Shown piece by piece: positions 1 to 7,298 of a stretch of DNA of 64,000 nt (position 1 is the first letter of the stretch; each line of letters starts with the position of its first letter). The notes below the pieces were generated by a model. That model saw nothing but the letters and a program-made list of their open reading frames with translations, was not told where the DNA came from and searched no databases. The stretch comes from UBA1738 sp964388835 (GTDB lineage: Bacteria > Bacillota > Clostridia > UBA1381): the NCBI GenBank assembly GCA_964388835.1, contig CAYMBZ010000002.1:1-64000 (forward strand), written 5' to 3'. The translations under genes were made by a program, and so were the position numbers.

Positions 1-13
1 ATGTTATACTGTA

Positions 14-19
14 TATAAT
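14..19 (+). promoter_or_regulatory. Possible -10 box upstream of murA
   Basis: A perfect TATAAT lies about 125 bases before the murA start. Its -35 region would fall outside the window, so only the -10 half can be seen. The rest of the upstream stretch up to 144 shows no hairpin or other element I recognise. Confidence 0.3.
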
Positions 20-144
20 ATGTGAATTACATATTTTAAAATACGAAAAAAATCATGTTTTTTAGCTTATACACATGTTGATATAAAACTTGGGATTCGG
101 CACTGTTGCCGCCTCCCGCAATTAATTATGAGGAGTGTGAAATT

Positions 145-1413
145 GTGGAGAAGCTTATCATCAAAGGCGGAAATCCGCTTGTCGGAACCATTCCCGTCAG
201 CGGTGCAAAAAATGCCGCGGTTGCCATCATCCCCGCTTGTCTCTTGATTAAGGGTAAATGCCGTTTGGAAAATCTGCCCGATATAAAGGACGTTAAATTG
301 TTTTTGGAAATTCTCCGTAAACTCGGAGCAACAATAGATACAATAGATAAAAATACAGTTGAAATAGATTGCACAACTGTAAATTCTTATATGCCTCAGG
401 ATGACCTCGCGCGCAAAATGCGCGGTTCATCCTACCTTATCGGGGCGCTTTTGGGACGTTTTAAAAAGTGCGTAATAACCTCACCGGGTGGCTGTGATTT
501 CGGCACGCGTCCGATAGACCAGCATATAAAGGGCTTTGAGGCACTCGGCGCTGTTTGTGACCAATCCTACGGAAAAGTGTCTGCGGAAGCCTCTGAGCTT
601 TGCGGTGCACACATATATTTTGATGTTACCTCCGTCGGCGCAACGGTGAATCTCATTCTCGCCGCAACGCTGGCAAAAGGGGTATCCGTTCTTGAAAATG
701 CGGCAAAGGAGCCTCACATTGTTGACCTTGCGAACTTCTTGAACGCAATGGGCGCTAAAATTCGTGGCGCCGGTACCGATACCATTAAGATAACCGGCGT
801 GGACCAGCTTCATGGTGGCACATATTCAATTATCCCCGACCAGATAGAAGCCGGCACCTTTATGCTTGCCGCCGCCGCTACCCGCGGGGACGTAACAATT
901 ACAAACGTAATTCCGCGCCATCTGGAGGCAATAAGTGCAAAACTTATCGAATCCGGTATATGCATACAGGAATTTGATGACAGCATACGCGTTTATACCG
1001 ATAAAAACAAAACGCTTAAAAAAATTAATTTTATTGCACTGCCATATCCCGGATATCCTACAGATATGCAACCTCAGCTGGTTACATATCTTTCAACCGT
1101 TTCGGGTACAAGCACCGCACGTGAAGGTGTTTGGGATGACCGTTTCCGTTATGTGGGAGAGCTCAAACGCATGGGCGCGGATATTACTGTTGAGGGCAAG
1201 CTTGCCATAATAAACGGTGTTTCCAAGCTTATGGGCACCACGGTACGCGCAACCGATTTGCGCGGCGGTGCCGCAATGATTATTGCGGGGCTTATGGCAG
1301 ACGGCACTACTGAAATAGTAGACATTCACCACATCGACCGCGGATATGAAAATTTCGAAGCAAAATTTGCCGCCCTGGGCGGAAATATCCACCGTGTTGT
1401 GTACACTGAATAG
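145..1413 (+). CDS. murA: UDP-N-acetylglucosamine 1-carboxyvinyltransferase
   Basis: MurA transfers enolpyruvate from PEP to UDP-GlcNAc, the first committed step of peptidoglycan synthesis, in the cytoplasm. The start chosen is GTG at 145 with AGGAG nine bases upstream. It gives a 422-residue protein starting MEKLIIKGG, the usual MurA length; upstream TTG codons in frame add residues that do not look like MurA. The N-terminal SGAKNAA motif and the loop SPGGCDFGTRP are visible. Cys117 in that loop corresponds to the catalytic cysteine that fosfomycin alkylates, so the enzyme should be fosfomycin-sensitive by that criterion. It is first in a three-gene run with the metallo-hydrolase and rlmH. 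Clostridia often carry two murA paralogues; this window does not tell which one this is. Confidence 0.96.
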   Translation: MEKLIIKGGNPLVGTIPVSGAKNAAVAIIPACLLIKGKCRLENLPDIKDVKLFLEILRKLGATIDTIDKNTVEIDCTTVNSYMPQDDLARKMRGSSYLIGALLGRFKKCVITSPGGCDFGTRPIDQHIKGFEALGAVCDQSYGKVSAEASELCGAHIYFDVTSVGATVNLILAATLAKGVSVLENAAKEPHIVDLANFLNAMGAKIRGAGTDTIKITGVDQLHGGTYSIIPDQIEAGTFMLAAAATRGDVTITNVIPRHLEAISAKLIESGICIQEFDDSIRVYTDKNKTLKKINFIALPYPGYPTDMQPQLVTYLSTVSGTSTAREGVWDDRFRYVGELKRMGADITVEGKLAIINGVSKLMGTTVRATDLRGGAAMIIAGLMADGTTEIVDIHHIDRGYENFEAKFAALGGNIHRVVYTE

Positions 1414-1432
1414 AAGGAGCGGGCACTTCATT

Positions 1433-2206
1433 ATGTTTTTATCACTGGTAAGCGGCTCATCCGGCAATTGTTCGCTTATATCGGACGGAAAAACCGTTAT
1501 TCTCGCGGATTGCGGTCTTTCATGCAAAAAGCTGGAACAGGCACTTGCTAAAGCAAATGTCAAGCCGGACAGCATTGACGCAATTGTAATAACTCACGAA
1601 CACAGTGACCATATAAAAGGGGCAGGCATAGTATCAAGAAAATACAGCCTCCCCGTTTTTGCTACGGCGAAAACTCACGAGACCATGGATATCGGCAGTA
1701 TAGATAAAAAAAACATCAGATACATTTCGCCTGATATCGATTTTGAAATAGGTACAATCGGTGTTTGTCCCTTTTCAATCCCTCATGATGCCGCAAATCC
1801 CGTCGGCTATAACTTTTTTTTCGGAAACAAGAAGCTTTCGCTTGCAACCGACATCGGCAGAATGAATGATTATATCATGTCGAAACTCACCGGCAGTATT
1901 GCCGTTCTTTTAGAATCCAACCACGATATAGATATGCTCAAGTATGGACGATACCCGGCTGTTTTGAAAAAGCGCATTTTGGGTGAATTCGGACATCTTT
2001 CAAATGATGACGCGGCAAAAACAGTTGTTGAGCTTGCAAAAAGAGGAACGCGCCATGTAATGCTCGGGCATCTTTCACATGATAACAACACCCCCACTGC
2101 GGCATATACAAAAACCGCTGATGCCATTACCAAAAGCGGTCTTACACTTGATAAAGATATCGCACTCTCCGTTGCGGCAAGATTTGAGGTGTCATGTTTT
2201 AAATGA
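1433..2206 (+). CDS. MBL-fold metallo-hydrolase, WalJ/YycJ type
   Basis: A 257-residue metallo-beta-lactamase-fold hydrolase. The metal-binding motif HEHSDH follows a beta strand (VITHEHSDH), and a later GHLSHDN segment supplies further ligands. The opening FLSLVSGSSGNC is typical of the WalJ/YycJ group, which in Bacilli is linked to cell-wall and division control; exonuclease activity has been reported for relatives. The ATG at 1433 is preceded by AAGGAG beginning right after the murA stop. The end overlaps the rlmH start by four bases (ATGA), so translational coupling is likely. The family is clear; the substrate is not known from sequence. Confidence 0.88.
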   Translation: MFLSLVSGSSGNCSLISDGKTVILADCGLSCKKLEQALAKANVKPDSIDAIVITHEHSDHIKGAGIVSRKYSLPVFATAKTHETMDIGSIDKKNIRYISPDIDFEIGTIGVCPFSIPHDAANPVGYNFFFGNKKLSLATDIGRMNDYIMSKLTGSIAVLLESNHDIDMLKYGRYPAVLKKRILGEFGHLSNDDAAKTVVELAKRGTRHVMLGHLSHDNNTPTAAYTKTADAITKSGLTLDKDIALSVAARFEVSCFK

Positions 2207-2679
2207 ATATAACAATTATTTGTGTCGGGAAAATTAAAGAAAAATTCTTCAGCGATGCGGTCAACGAGTATTTAAAGCGTCTGTCTCGCTTTGCAAAAAT
2301 CGAAATAATCGAAGTCCGCGATGAAAAGATTCCGGACAAAGCATCACTGCGCGAATGTGAAATTATTCTTGAAAAAGAGGGCAATGCAATCCTTTCCAAA
2401 ATACCTAAAAACAGCTATGTTGTTTCTCTATGCATTGAGGGAAAGGAACTGTCAAGTCCCGCCCTTGCCGATAAAATCAAATATATTTCCATGGAAGCAA
2501 GCAATATTACTTTTATAATAGGCGGCTCACTCGGCATTGCCGAACAGGTGAAGCAAAAATCCGATTTTCGCCTAAGTTTTGGAAAAATGACGCTTCCCCA
2601 CCAGTTGATGCGTGTTGTTCTTCTTGAACAGATATACCGGAGCTTCAAAATTTTGGCGAATGAGAGCTACCATAAATAA
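2203..2679 (+). CDS. rlmH: 23S rRNA (pseudouridine1915-N3)-methyltransferase RlmH
   Basis: A SPOUT-class methyltransferase that methylates pseudouridine 1915 in helix 69 of 23S rRNA. It is 158 residues, the standard size. It starts with ITIICVGKIKEKF and carries the knotted SAM-binding region FIIGGSLGIAE followed by MTLPHQLMRV and the C-terminal EQIYRSFKI..SYHK, all hallmark RlmH segments. The start overlaps the previous stop as ATGA. It closes the three-gene unit and is followed by two hairpins. Confidence 0.96.
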   Translation: MNITIICVGKIKEKFFSDAVNEYLKRLSRFAKIEIIEVRDEKIPDKASLRECEIILEKEGNAILSKIPKNSYVVSLCIEGKELSSPALADKIKYISMEASNITFIIGGSLGIAEQVKQKSDFRLSFGKMTLPHQLMRVVLLEQIYRSFKILANESYHK

Positions 2680-2708
2680 CTGCTACGGCTTAAAAATGTT
2701 CAAAATAT

Positions 2709-2731
2709 AGGTTCTATAATAGAACCTTTTA
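2709..2731 (+). terminator. Terminator-like hairpin after rlmH
   Basis: Eight-base arms AGGTTCTA/TAGAACCT enclose a three-base loop and are followed by four T's. The stem is AT-rich and fairly weak, so termination may be shared with the stronger hairpin just downstream. Confidence 0.5.
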
Positions 2732-2751
2732 AAAATCTTAATATACAATTA

Positions 2752-2790
2752 TGGGACTATTCGAAAAATTTCAAATAGTCCCACAGTTTT
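2752..2790. terminator. Bidirectional terminator between rlmH and the BMC operon
   Basis: Perfect ten-base arms TGGGACTATT and AATAGTCCCA flank a 12-base loop. On the + strand the stem is followed by a run of T's. It lies between convergent rlmH and pduT, so it probably stops transcription from both sides. Confidence 0.75.
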
Positions 2791-2804
2791 TACGTTATTC
2801 AAAA

Positions 2805-3350
2805 TTACAGAACCGCTTCCCACAAATCCGGATGCGGATTTGCAATGACCTCGGTGTTTATTAAAACACCCTCTTCAGCCGCAAGTTTTGCACCTGCTTC
2901 AACAGCAGCCTTAACATCGGCAACCTCACCGGTCATTGTGGTGAAGCATTTTCCGCCCATGCCCCTTGCTACTCGTACCTCGATAAGAGAGATGTTTGCC
3001 GCCTTAACTGCGGCATCTGCCGCCAATATTGCGCTTGCTGCGGTGAATGTCTCCACAATTCCGAAAGCTTTGCGTTCGGTTGTGTTTGCTGTTCCGCACA
3101 TAGCCTCAAATACCTTGTCTCCCAAATTTCCTATTACAAATTTATCTATCAAAGCATCCTCGCTAACAAGCTCAGCTCTGTCAACCGCCGCCTGAATTTC
3201 CGAAAGATTTCCGCCGACAAGCGTCACAAATTTTCCCGGACATACAGCGCCCGATTGAATAAGATAAACACCTGCGCTTTTCAGCATTTCATCGGTTACT
3301 CTGACACCCTTTGATATATTTTTAACTTCTACAAGTCCTATTGCGTTCAT
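2805..3350 (-). CDS. pduT: Tandem-BMC-domain shell protein, PduT type
   Basis: A trimeric shell protein with two BMC domains (about residues 1-90 and 93-181) ending in the usual VIANPHPDLWEAV. It is 181 residues, against about 184 for Salmonella PduT. Cys37 in VCPGKF matches the cysteine that in PduT holds a [4Fe-4S] cluster at the pore of the trimer, so electron transfer across the shell is the likely role. It is last in the operon, nine bases after pduS. In the Pdu system PduT works with PduS, which agrees with the pairing here. The second domain contains a GGKC motif also present in PduT. Confidence 0.93.
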   Translation of the reverse strand: MNAIGLVEVKNISKGVRVTDEMLKSAGVYLIQSGAVCPGKFVTLVGGNLSEIQAAVDRAELVSEDALIDKFVIGNLGDKVFEAMCGTANTTERKAFGIVETFTAASAILAADAAVKAANISLIEVRVARGMGGKCFTTMTGEVADVKAAVEAGAKLAAEEGVLINTEVIANPHPDLWEAVL

Positions 3351-3359
3351 GTTTTATCT

Positions 3360-4694
3360 CTACCTTTCAATTATGACAAATCTGTCGGTAATTTCTTTTA
3401 CAGTGCCGTTTATACTGGCATGCATCGTTGCGCCCAAAGCATCTTTCTCTGTTCTTGCCACAACATCTCCGACCTTTACTTTATCTCCGACATTTACAAC
3501 TGCCGATGCCGGCTTGCCCACATGCTGAGAAAACGGAATATATACGTTTTTCGGTTCAAGCTTAATATTCTCGCGCTTAACCTCATCCTTTACATACTTT
3601 CTTATTCCCAATCTGTCTATAAGAACCGACGACGGCACCAAACGTCCCGCACGCTCGGTGCGAACCTCTTTCGGTGCTACGTTGTTCTGACGTCTGAAGC
3701 CTTGTCTTGAAAGCTCGCCCTTTACCTCCATTGATATAGCCTGAGGGTTCAGCATCTGCTGACAGGCAATAACACTGCATACACCGCAACCGCAACACAA
3801 TGCCGATTGCGTAAAGCTCTCAACATTCTTGACCTCGCTGTGAGCCGCTGCGCGCAGAGTTTTATTAACCCGTAGATTATATCCCAAAAGATATCTGGGA
3901 CACATATCCGAACACATATGGCAACCGCAACATGCCGATGCCGCACGCTTTAATGTCATGGACATAGGCATTTTCCTGCGCTGAATAACCGAATGTGTTT
4001 CAGGGAAAACCAGAACACCTTTTGTTGTTTTGGTTACAACGTCCGTATCCAAATTAACAAGCTTGCCCATCATCGGTCCGCCGTTAATAACAGCCTTACC
4101 GTCCAAATTCGTATATCCGCAAGCCGATAAAAGCTCGCTTATCTTCATACCTATCGGCACTTTTACTATAATATCTCTTTCGACGTCCCCGCCGATTGAA
4201 ACATATTTTGTCGTTATCTTTTCACCTTTTTGGATTGCGTTATAAATATTGTAAACCGTCTCGGCATTGATAACCATTACACCGACCATTACCGGTATAC
4301 TTCCCTCCGGTATGATTTTTCCGGTAGTTTCATATACCAAAACAACCTCATCGCCCGCCGGATAAATATCCGGGATTTCACAAATCTTAATATTTGTTCC
4401 CTCAATGGCGGCGCAAATCTTTTTATCAAGCAAGTGCATATTTTTGCCCTTAATACCGATAATGGCTTCTTCCGCATCCATAACATCGATTAGCACCTTA
4501 AGTGTTTCAACCATCGCACCGAAATGTTTAGCCAATATATGATGGTCTACCATCATCAGTGGCTCACATTCAGCCGCATTTACAACTATTTGTTTTACAT
4601 CTTTGGAAAATTTTTTGTGAGTAGGAAATCCGGCACCACCCGCACCGACAATCCCGGCATCATAAACAACTTCCTGAAGCTTTTCAAACTCCAC
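3360..4694 (-). CDS. pduS: PduS-like RnfC-domain flavoprotein/ferredoxin
   Basis: A 444-residue member of the PduS family, which binds FMN and two [4Fe-4S] clusters and in Pdu compartments reduces cobalamin using NADH. The glycine-rich VGAGGAGFPTH near residues 16-26 is the RnfC-type nucleotide/flavin region. Two ferredoxin-like cysteine clusters follow, at about residues 255-265 (CCGCHMCSDMCP) and 300-311 (CCGCGVCSVIAC). The C-terminal 70 residues resemble a lipoyl/SLBB-type sandwich. It sits between pduN and pduT, 16 and 9 bases away, as expected for a redox pair with PduT. RnfC-like proteins also occur in glycyl-radical BMC loci, so cobalamin reduction is likely but not proven; the nearby pduO favours it. 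Confidence 0.9.
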   Translation of the reverse strand: MEFEKLQEVVYDAGIVGAGGAGFPTHKKFSKDVKQIVVNAAECEPLMMVDHHILAKHFGAMVETLKVLIDVMDAEEAIIGIKGKNMHLLDKKICAAIEGTNIKICEIPDIYPAGDEVVLVYETTGKIIPEGSIPVMVGVMVINAETVYNIYNAIQKGEKITTKYVSIGGDVERDIIVKVPIGMKISELLSACGYTNLDGKAVINGGPMMGKLVNLDTDVVTKTTKGVLVFPETHSVIQRRKMPMSMTLKRAASACCGCHMCSDMCPRYLLGYNLRVNKTLRAAAHSEVKNVESFTQSALCCGCGVCSVIACQQMLNPQAISMEVKGELSRQGFRRQNNVAPKEVRTERAGRLVPSSVLIDRLGIRKYVKDEVKRENIKLEPKNVYIPFSQHVGKPASAVVNVGDKVKVGDVVARTEKDALGATMHASINGTVKEITDRFVIIER

Positions 4695-4710
4695 CTGTCA
4701 TTCCTCCCGA

Positions 4711-4968
4711 TTACTGATTTTTGTCAACTATACCCACTATTGCGGCATCGACCGGCGCATCTGTTCTGTCCAGTGCAAGTCTTGCCGCGCTGCCTGTCGC
4801 AATCAGAACCTCTTCACCGATACCGGCTCCGACTCCGTCAACGGCAAGCAAGTGCTTTCCCGTTAATTTGCCGTTTTCGATGGTTTCGACTACCATAAAC
4901 TTATAGCCAACCAGCTTTTCATTTTTTACCGTGGAAACAATGCTTCCTTTAATTCTTGCCAATATCAT
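4711..4968 (-). CDS. pduN: BMC pentameric vertex protein (EutN/CcmL family)
   Basis: An 85-residue BMC-P protein that caps the twelve vertices of the shell as pentamers. It shows the family signatures ILARIKGSIVST, KFMVVE, LAVDGVGAGIGEEVL and TGSAAR. The ATG at 4968 is used because GGGAGA lies just upstream; an in-frame TTG further upstream would overlap that site. It lies between pduL and pduS. Confidence 0.93.
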   Translation of the reverse strand: MILARIKGSIVSTVKNEKLVGYKFMVVETIENGKLTGKHLLAVDGVGAGIGEEVLIATGSAARLALDRTDAPVDAAIVGIVDKNQ

Positions 4969-5078
4969 AACTGTTTCTCCCAATCACTACAGCGTTTATA
5001 TATAAACTGAATTTATTTTCATAATTATTTATTGCGGATTAACACATCATTCCACAATGTGCTATCACTCCGCAGCGT

Positions 5079-5720
5079 TCAATTTACCGACAGAATTGTT
5101 ACCCTGTCACCCGTTTTTATTCCCGCCGCGTTTGCATCATCCGTATCAATATGCATTTCGGTATTGAAATCCTTGTGCACGCGAACCTGAACATTATAAT
5201 AACGCGTCGGCTTTGAACTGTCTATTTCAACATCCACAATATCATTATCTTTAAGGCCGTATTTTGCGGCATCCGGCAAATTTACGTGTATATGCCTGTT
5301 CGCAATAATAGTGCCCTCATTCAAAAATACGCTTCCGCACGGTCCTACCAAAGCCATCGGACTGCTTCCCTCAAGTTTTCCCGACGGACGCACCGGCGGA
5401 CTTACCTTAAGCTTAAAGGTATCGGTTCTTGAAATCTCCACTTGTGATTTGTCTCTTACAGGGCCAAGCACACGCACTCCCTCAATTGAGCGCAAAGACG
5501 GGCTGACCAATGTAACACATTCCTCTGCGGCAAATTGACCTCCCATAAGGTACTTTTTAACCGTCAGCTCATGACCTTTTCCGAAGAGCGTTTCAAGATC
5601 CTCTTGTGACAGATGAACATGTCTTGCGGAAACACCCACTTTAATTCCGGTATCTTCCCCGCTGTTTAAAACACTCATTACACTCTTTGTAATTGTATCT
5701 ATCAATCTTTCGTCAAGCAT
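5079..5720 (-). CDS. pduL: Phosphate propanoyltransferase PduL
   Basis: PduL exchanges CoA of an acyl-CoA for phosphate, recycling CoA inside the compartment and giving acyl phosphate for ATP synthesis. It has 213 residues. The two zinc-binding repeats are visible: SARHVHLS (His34, His36) and ANRHIHV (His143, His145). The first 20 residues form a short amphipathic helix (LIDTITKSVMSVLN), followed by a Gly/Asp linker, as expected for an N-terminal encapsulation peptide. An unusually long, structured gap of 137 bases separates it from the shell gene upstream. Confidence 0.95.
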   Translation of the reverse strand: MLDERLIDTITKSVMSVLNSGEDTGIKVGVSARHVHLSQEDLETLFGKGHELTVKKYLMGGQFAAEECVTLVSPSLRSIEGVRVLGPVRDKSQVEISRTDTFKLKVSPPVRPSGKLEGSSPMALVGPCGSVFLNEGTIIANRHIHVNLPDAAKYGLKDNDIVDVEIDSSKPTRYYNVQVRVHKDFNTEMHIDTDDANAAGIKTGDRVTILSVN

Positions 5721-5748
5721 TTTACAAACTCCTTAAAAACGGAATTAT

Positions 5749-5842
5749 TTGGGGAATACCCACATGTGCAGAAAATTCTGCCAAAATCCCAAGGGCGAGC
5801 ACAGCCCGCCCGGGAGATGCCTCATTTTTGGATATTCCCCAA
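5749..5842 (-). ncRNA. Structured intercistronic element between BMC-H and pduL
   Basis: Ten-base perfect terminal inverted repeats (5749-5758 and 5833-5842) close a 94-base element. Inside lie a hairpin at 5768-5781 and a GC-rich hairpin at 5793-5811. The inner GC-rich stem pairs fully only on the minus-strand RNA, using a G-U wobble, which argues for an RNA structure in the operon transcript. Its role may be processing or stability control, or it may be a small palindromic repeat element. No T-run follows it, so it is not a standard terminator. Confidence 0.5.
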
Positions 5843-5857
5843 TCCCTCAGCACTGAA

Positions 5858-6136
5858 TTACTTCAAAGCCGGCAAAATCTTTTCAACGTCACCATGCGGA
5901 CGCGGAATTACGTGAACCGATACAAGCTCACCAAGCTTTGAACCTGCCGCAGCACCTGCGTCTGTTGCAGCCTGAACCGCACCGACATCACCGCGAACCA
6001 TAACAGTTACCAAACCCGAACCGATTCTTTCGGTTCCGATAAGCTGTACGTTTGCAGCCTTAACCATTGCATCTGCGGCTTCGATTGCAGCTACAAGACC
6101 TCTTGTTTCAACCATTCCCAATGCTTCTACTGCCAT
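5858..6136 (-). CDS. BMC-H hexameric shell protein (PduA/PduJ-like)
   Basis: A 92-residue canonical single-BMC-domain shell protein. It shows ALGMVETRGL at the N terminus, the pore-loop region ERIGSGLVTV, VRGDVGAV, and the C-terminal VHVIPRPHGDVE, all standard for PduA/PduJ/EutM. Such proteins tile the facets as hexamers with a central pore for substrates. It is about 80 percent identical by eye to the 89-residue paralogue at 6626-6895, so the two are a tandem duplicate pair. Confidence 0.95.
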   Translation of the reverse strand: MAVEALGMVETRGLVAAIEAADAMVKAANVQLIGTERIGSGLVTVMVRGDVGAVQAATDAGAAAGSKLGELVSVHVIPRPHGDVEKILPALK

Positions 6137-6177
6137 TTTACATTACCTCTACTTTCTGAGCCTTTGGCTCTGTTTAA

Positions 6178-6597
6178 CTACTTTTTACCCTTTTCCTTCT
6201 TTTGGGTTTTTATATCTGAAGCTTTTTTAGCTTTAGATTTTACGTTTTTTGCCGCCGCTTTCTCGGTCGGCTTTTTACTCTCCGCTTTTTTAGACTCTGC
6301 CTCATCCTTGTTCTCAAGCTCATTTTCAATATGCAAGAACTTCAGAATCTCCGGATGCGGTCTTGCTATTACCTCGGCAGACTTAAGACATCCGATACCC
6401 TCGGCGAATCTTCTGCCTGCTTCAACCGAAGCGGTGACCGAAGAAATACTGCCGCGTACAACGATTGTTACCAATCTGCCGCCCAGCTTTCTTTCTACAG
6501 CGACAAATTCAACATCTGCCGCTTTCAGCATCTCATCGAGCATCATAATTGCATGACCCAATGCGGATACTTCAACAAATCCAAGAGAAAAATCCAT
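6178..6597 (-). CDS. BMC-H shell protein with lysine-rich C-terminal tail
   Basis: Residues 1-90 are a BMC domain (FSLGFVEVSALGHA, VRGSISSV, AEVIARPHPE). The remaining 50 residues are an extended, highly charged tail dominated by Lys, Ala and Glu, ending KKEKGKK. The tail has no sign of a fold and is strongly basic in its last 30 residues. The hexamer's pore loop reads VERKLGGRLV rather than the usual KIGSG, so pore properties should differ from its neighbours. PduK-type proteins also carry C-terminal extensions, but theirs bind an iron-sulfur cluster and this tail has no cysteine. Tail function is unknown. Confidence 0.88.
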   Translation of the reverse strand: MDFSLGFVEVSALGHAIMMLDEMLKAADVEFVAVERKLGGRLVTIVVRGSISSVTASVEAGRRFAEGIGCLKSAEVIARPHPEILKFLHIENELENKDEAESKKAESKKPTEKAAAKNVKSKAKKASDIKTQKKEKGKK

Positions 6598-6625
6598 AAC
6601 TCTTGTCCTCTCCTACAGTATAATT

Positions 6626-6895
6626 TTAGATTGACGGCAAAATTTTCTCAACATCGCCGTGGGGACGCGGAATTACGTGCTGCGCAACCAACTCACCGAG
6701 TCTTGAAGCCGCCTGAGCCCCTGCTTCAACAGCCGCCTTAACGGCACCTACATCTCCTCTTACGATAACAGATACGAGACCCGAACCGATTTTCTCTGTT
6801 CCGACCAAAGTAACGTTTGCGGCTTTTGTCATAGCATCTGCCGCTTCTATTGAAGCTGTTAAGCCTCTTGTTTCAATCATTCCCAATGCTTCCAT
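6626..6895 (-). CDS. BMC-H hexameric shell protein (PduA/PduJ-like)
   Basis: An 89-residue canonical BMC-H protein. The pore segment EKIGSGLVSV and C terminus QHVIPRPHGDVEKILPSI match PduA/PduJ. It is the close paralogue of the 92-residue protein two genes downstream. A conserved GDVGAVKAA helix and the edge lysine region typical of hexamer-hexamer contacts are present. Likely a major facet component. Confidence 0.95.
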   Translation of the reverse strand: MEALGMIETRGLTASIEAADAMTKAANVTLVGTEKIGSGLVSVIVRGDVGAVKAAVEAGAQAASRLGELVAQHVIPRPHGDVEKILPSI

Positions 6896-6933
6896 TTTAT
6901 TTTTTCCTTTCTTTCATATCATAAGATTATGGT

Positions 6934-7275
6934 TTAGGCATTATTTTTGATATGCCCTACCTTGTCACGTCCGACGCTTGTGCGCTCCGCCATTTTCTGC
7001 GTATCATCTGTCGGGCGTGCTATTATATGCTTTTGAATAAGGTGCGTAACTCTGTCCGCCGCATCCGCCGCCGCATCCACAGCCGCCGTTACTGCCGATA
7101 CCGAACCCTGTATTTTAACTACGGTTATAAGAGGAACCTCCTCTTTATCCGCGTTTGCGGGCTTGTTGGTATCTATTGCGATAATCTTAACGTCTGCGGC
7201 CTTTGCCGCCGCATCCGCCGCTACCATCGCCGCGGTAAATCCAAACATTTCTACTATACCAATTGCGTCCGGCAT
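6934..7275 (-). CDS. Divergent BMC-H protein with loop insertion and C-terminal tail
   Basis: A 113-residue single BMC domain protein. It opens with DAIGIVEMFGFTAAMVAADA and has HIIARPTDD near the domain end. Two features are unusual: about a dozen extra residues in the loop after the second strand (TNKPANADKEEVP), and about 20 residues after the domain ending GRDKVGHIKNNA. The insertion lies close to where the hexamer pore loop is formed, so a different pore is likely. First of the four BMC-H genes, 23 bases after the alcohol dehydrogenase gene. Confidence 0.88.
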   Translation of the reverse strand: MPDAIGIVEMFGFTAAMVAADAAAKAADVKIIAIDTNKPANADKEEVPLITVVKIQGSVSAVTAAVDAAADAADRVTHLIQKHIIARPTDDTQKMAERTSVGRDKVGHIKNNA

Positions 7276-7298
7276 ACTATTTCAACCTCTCTCGCAAA

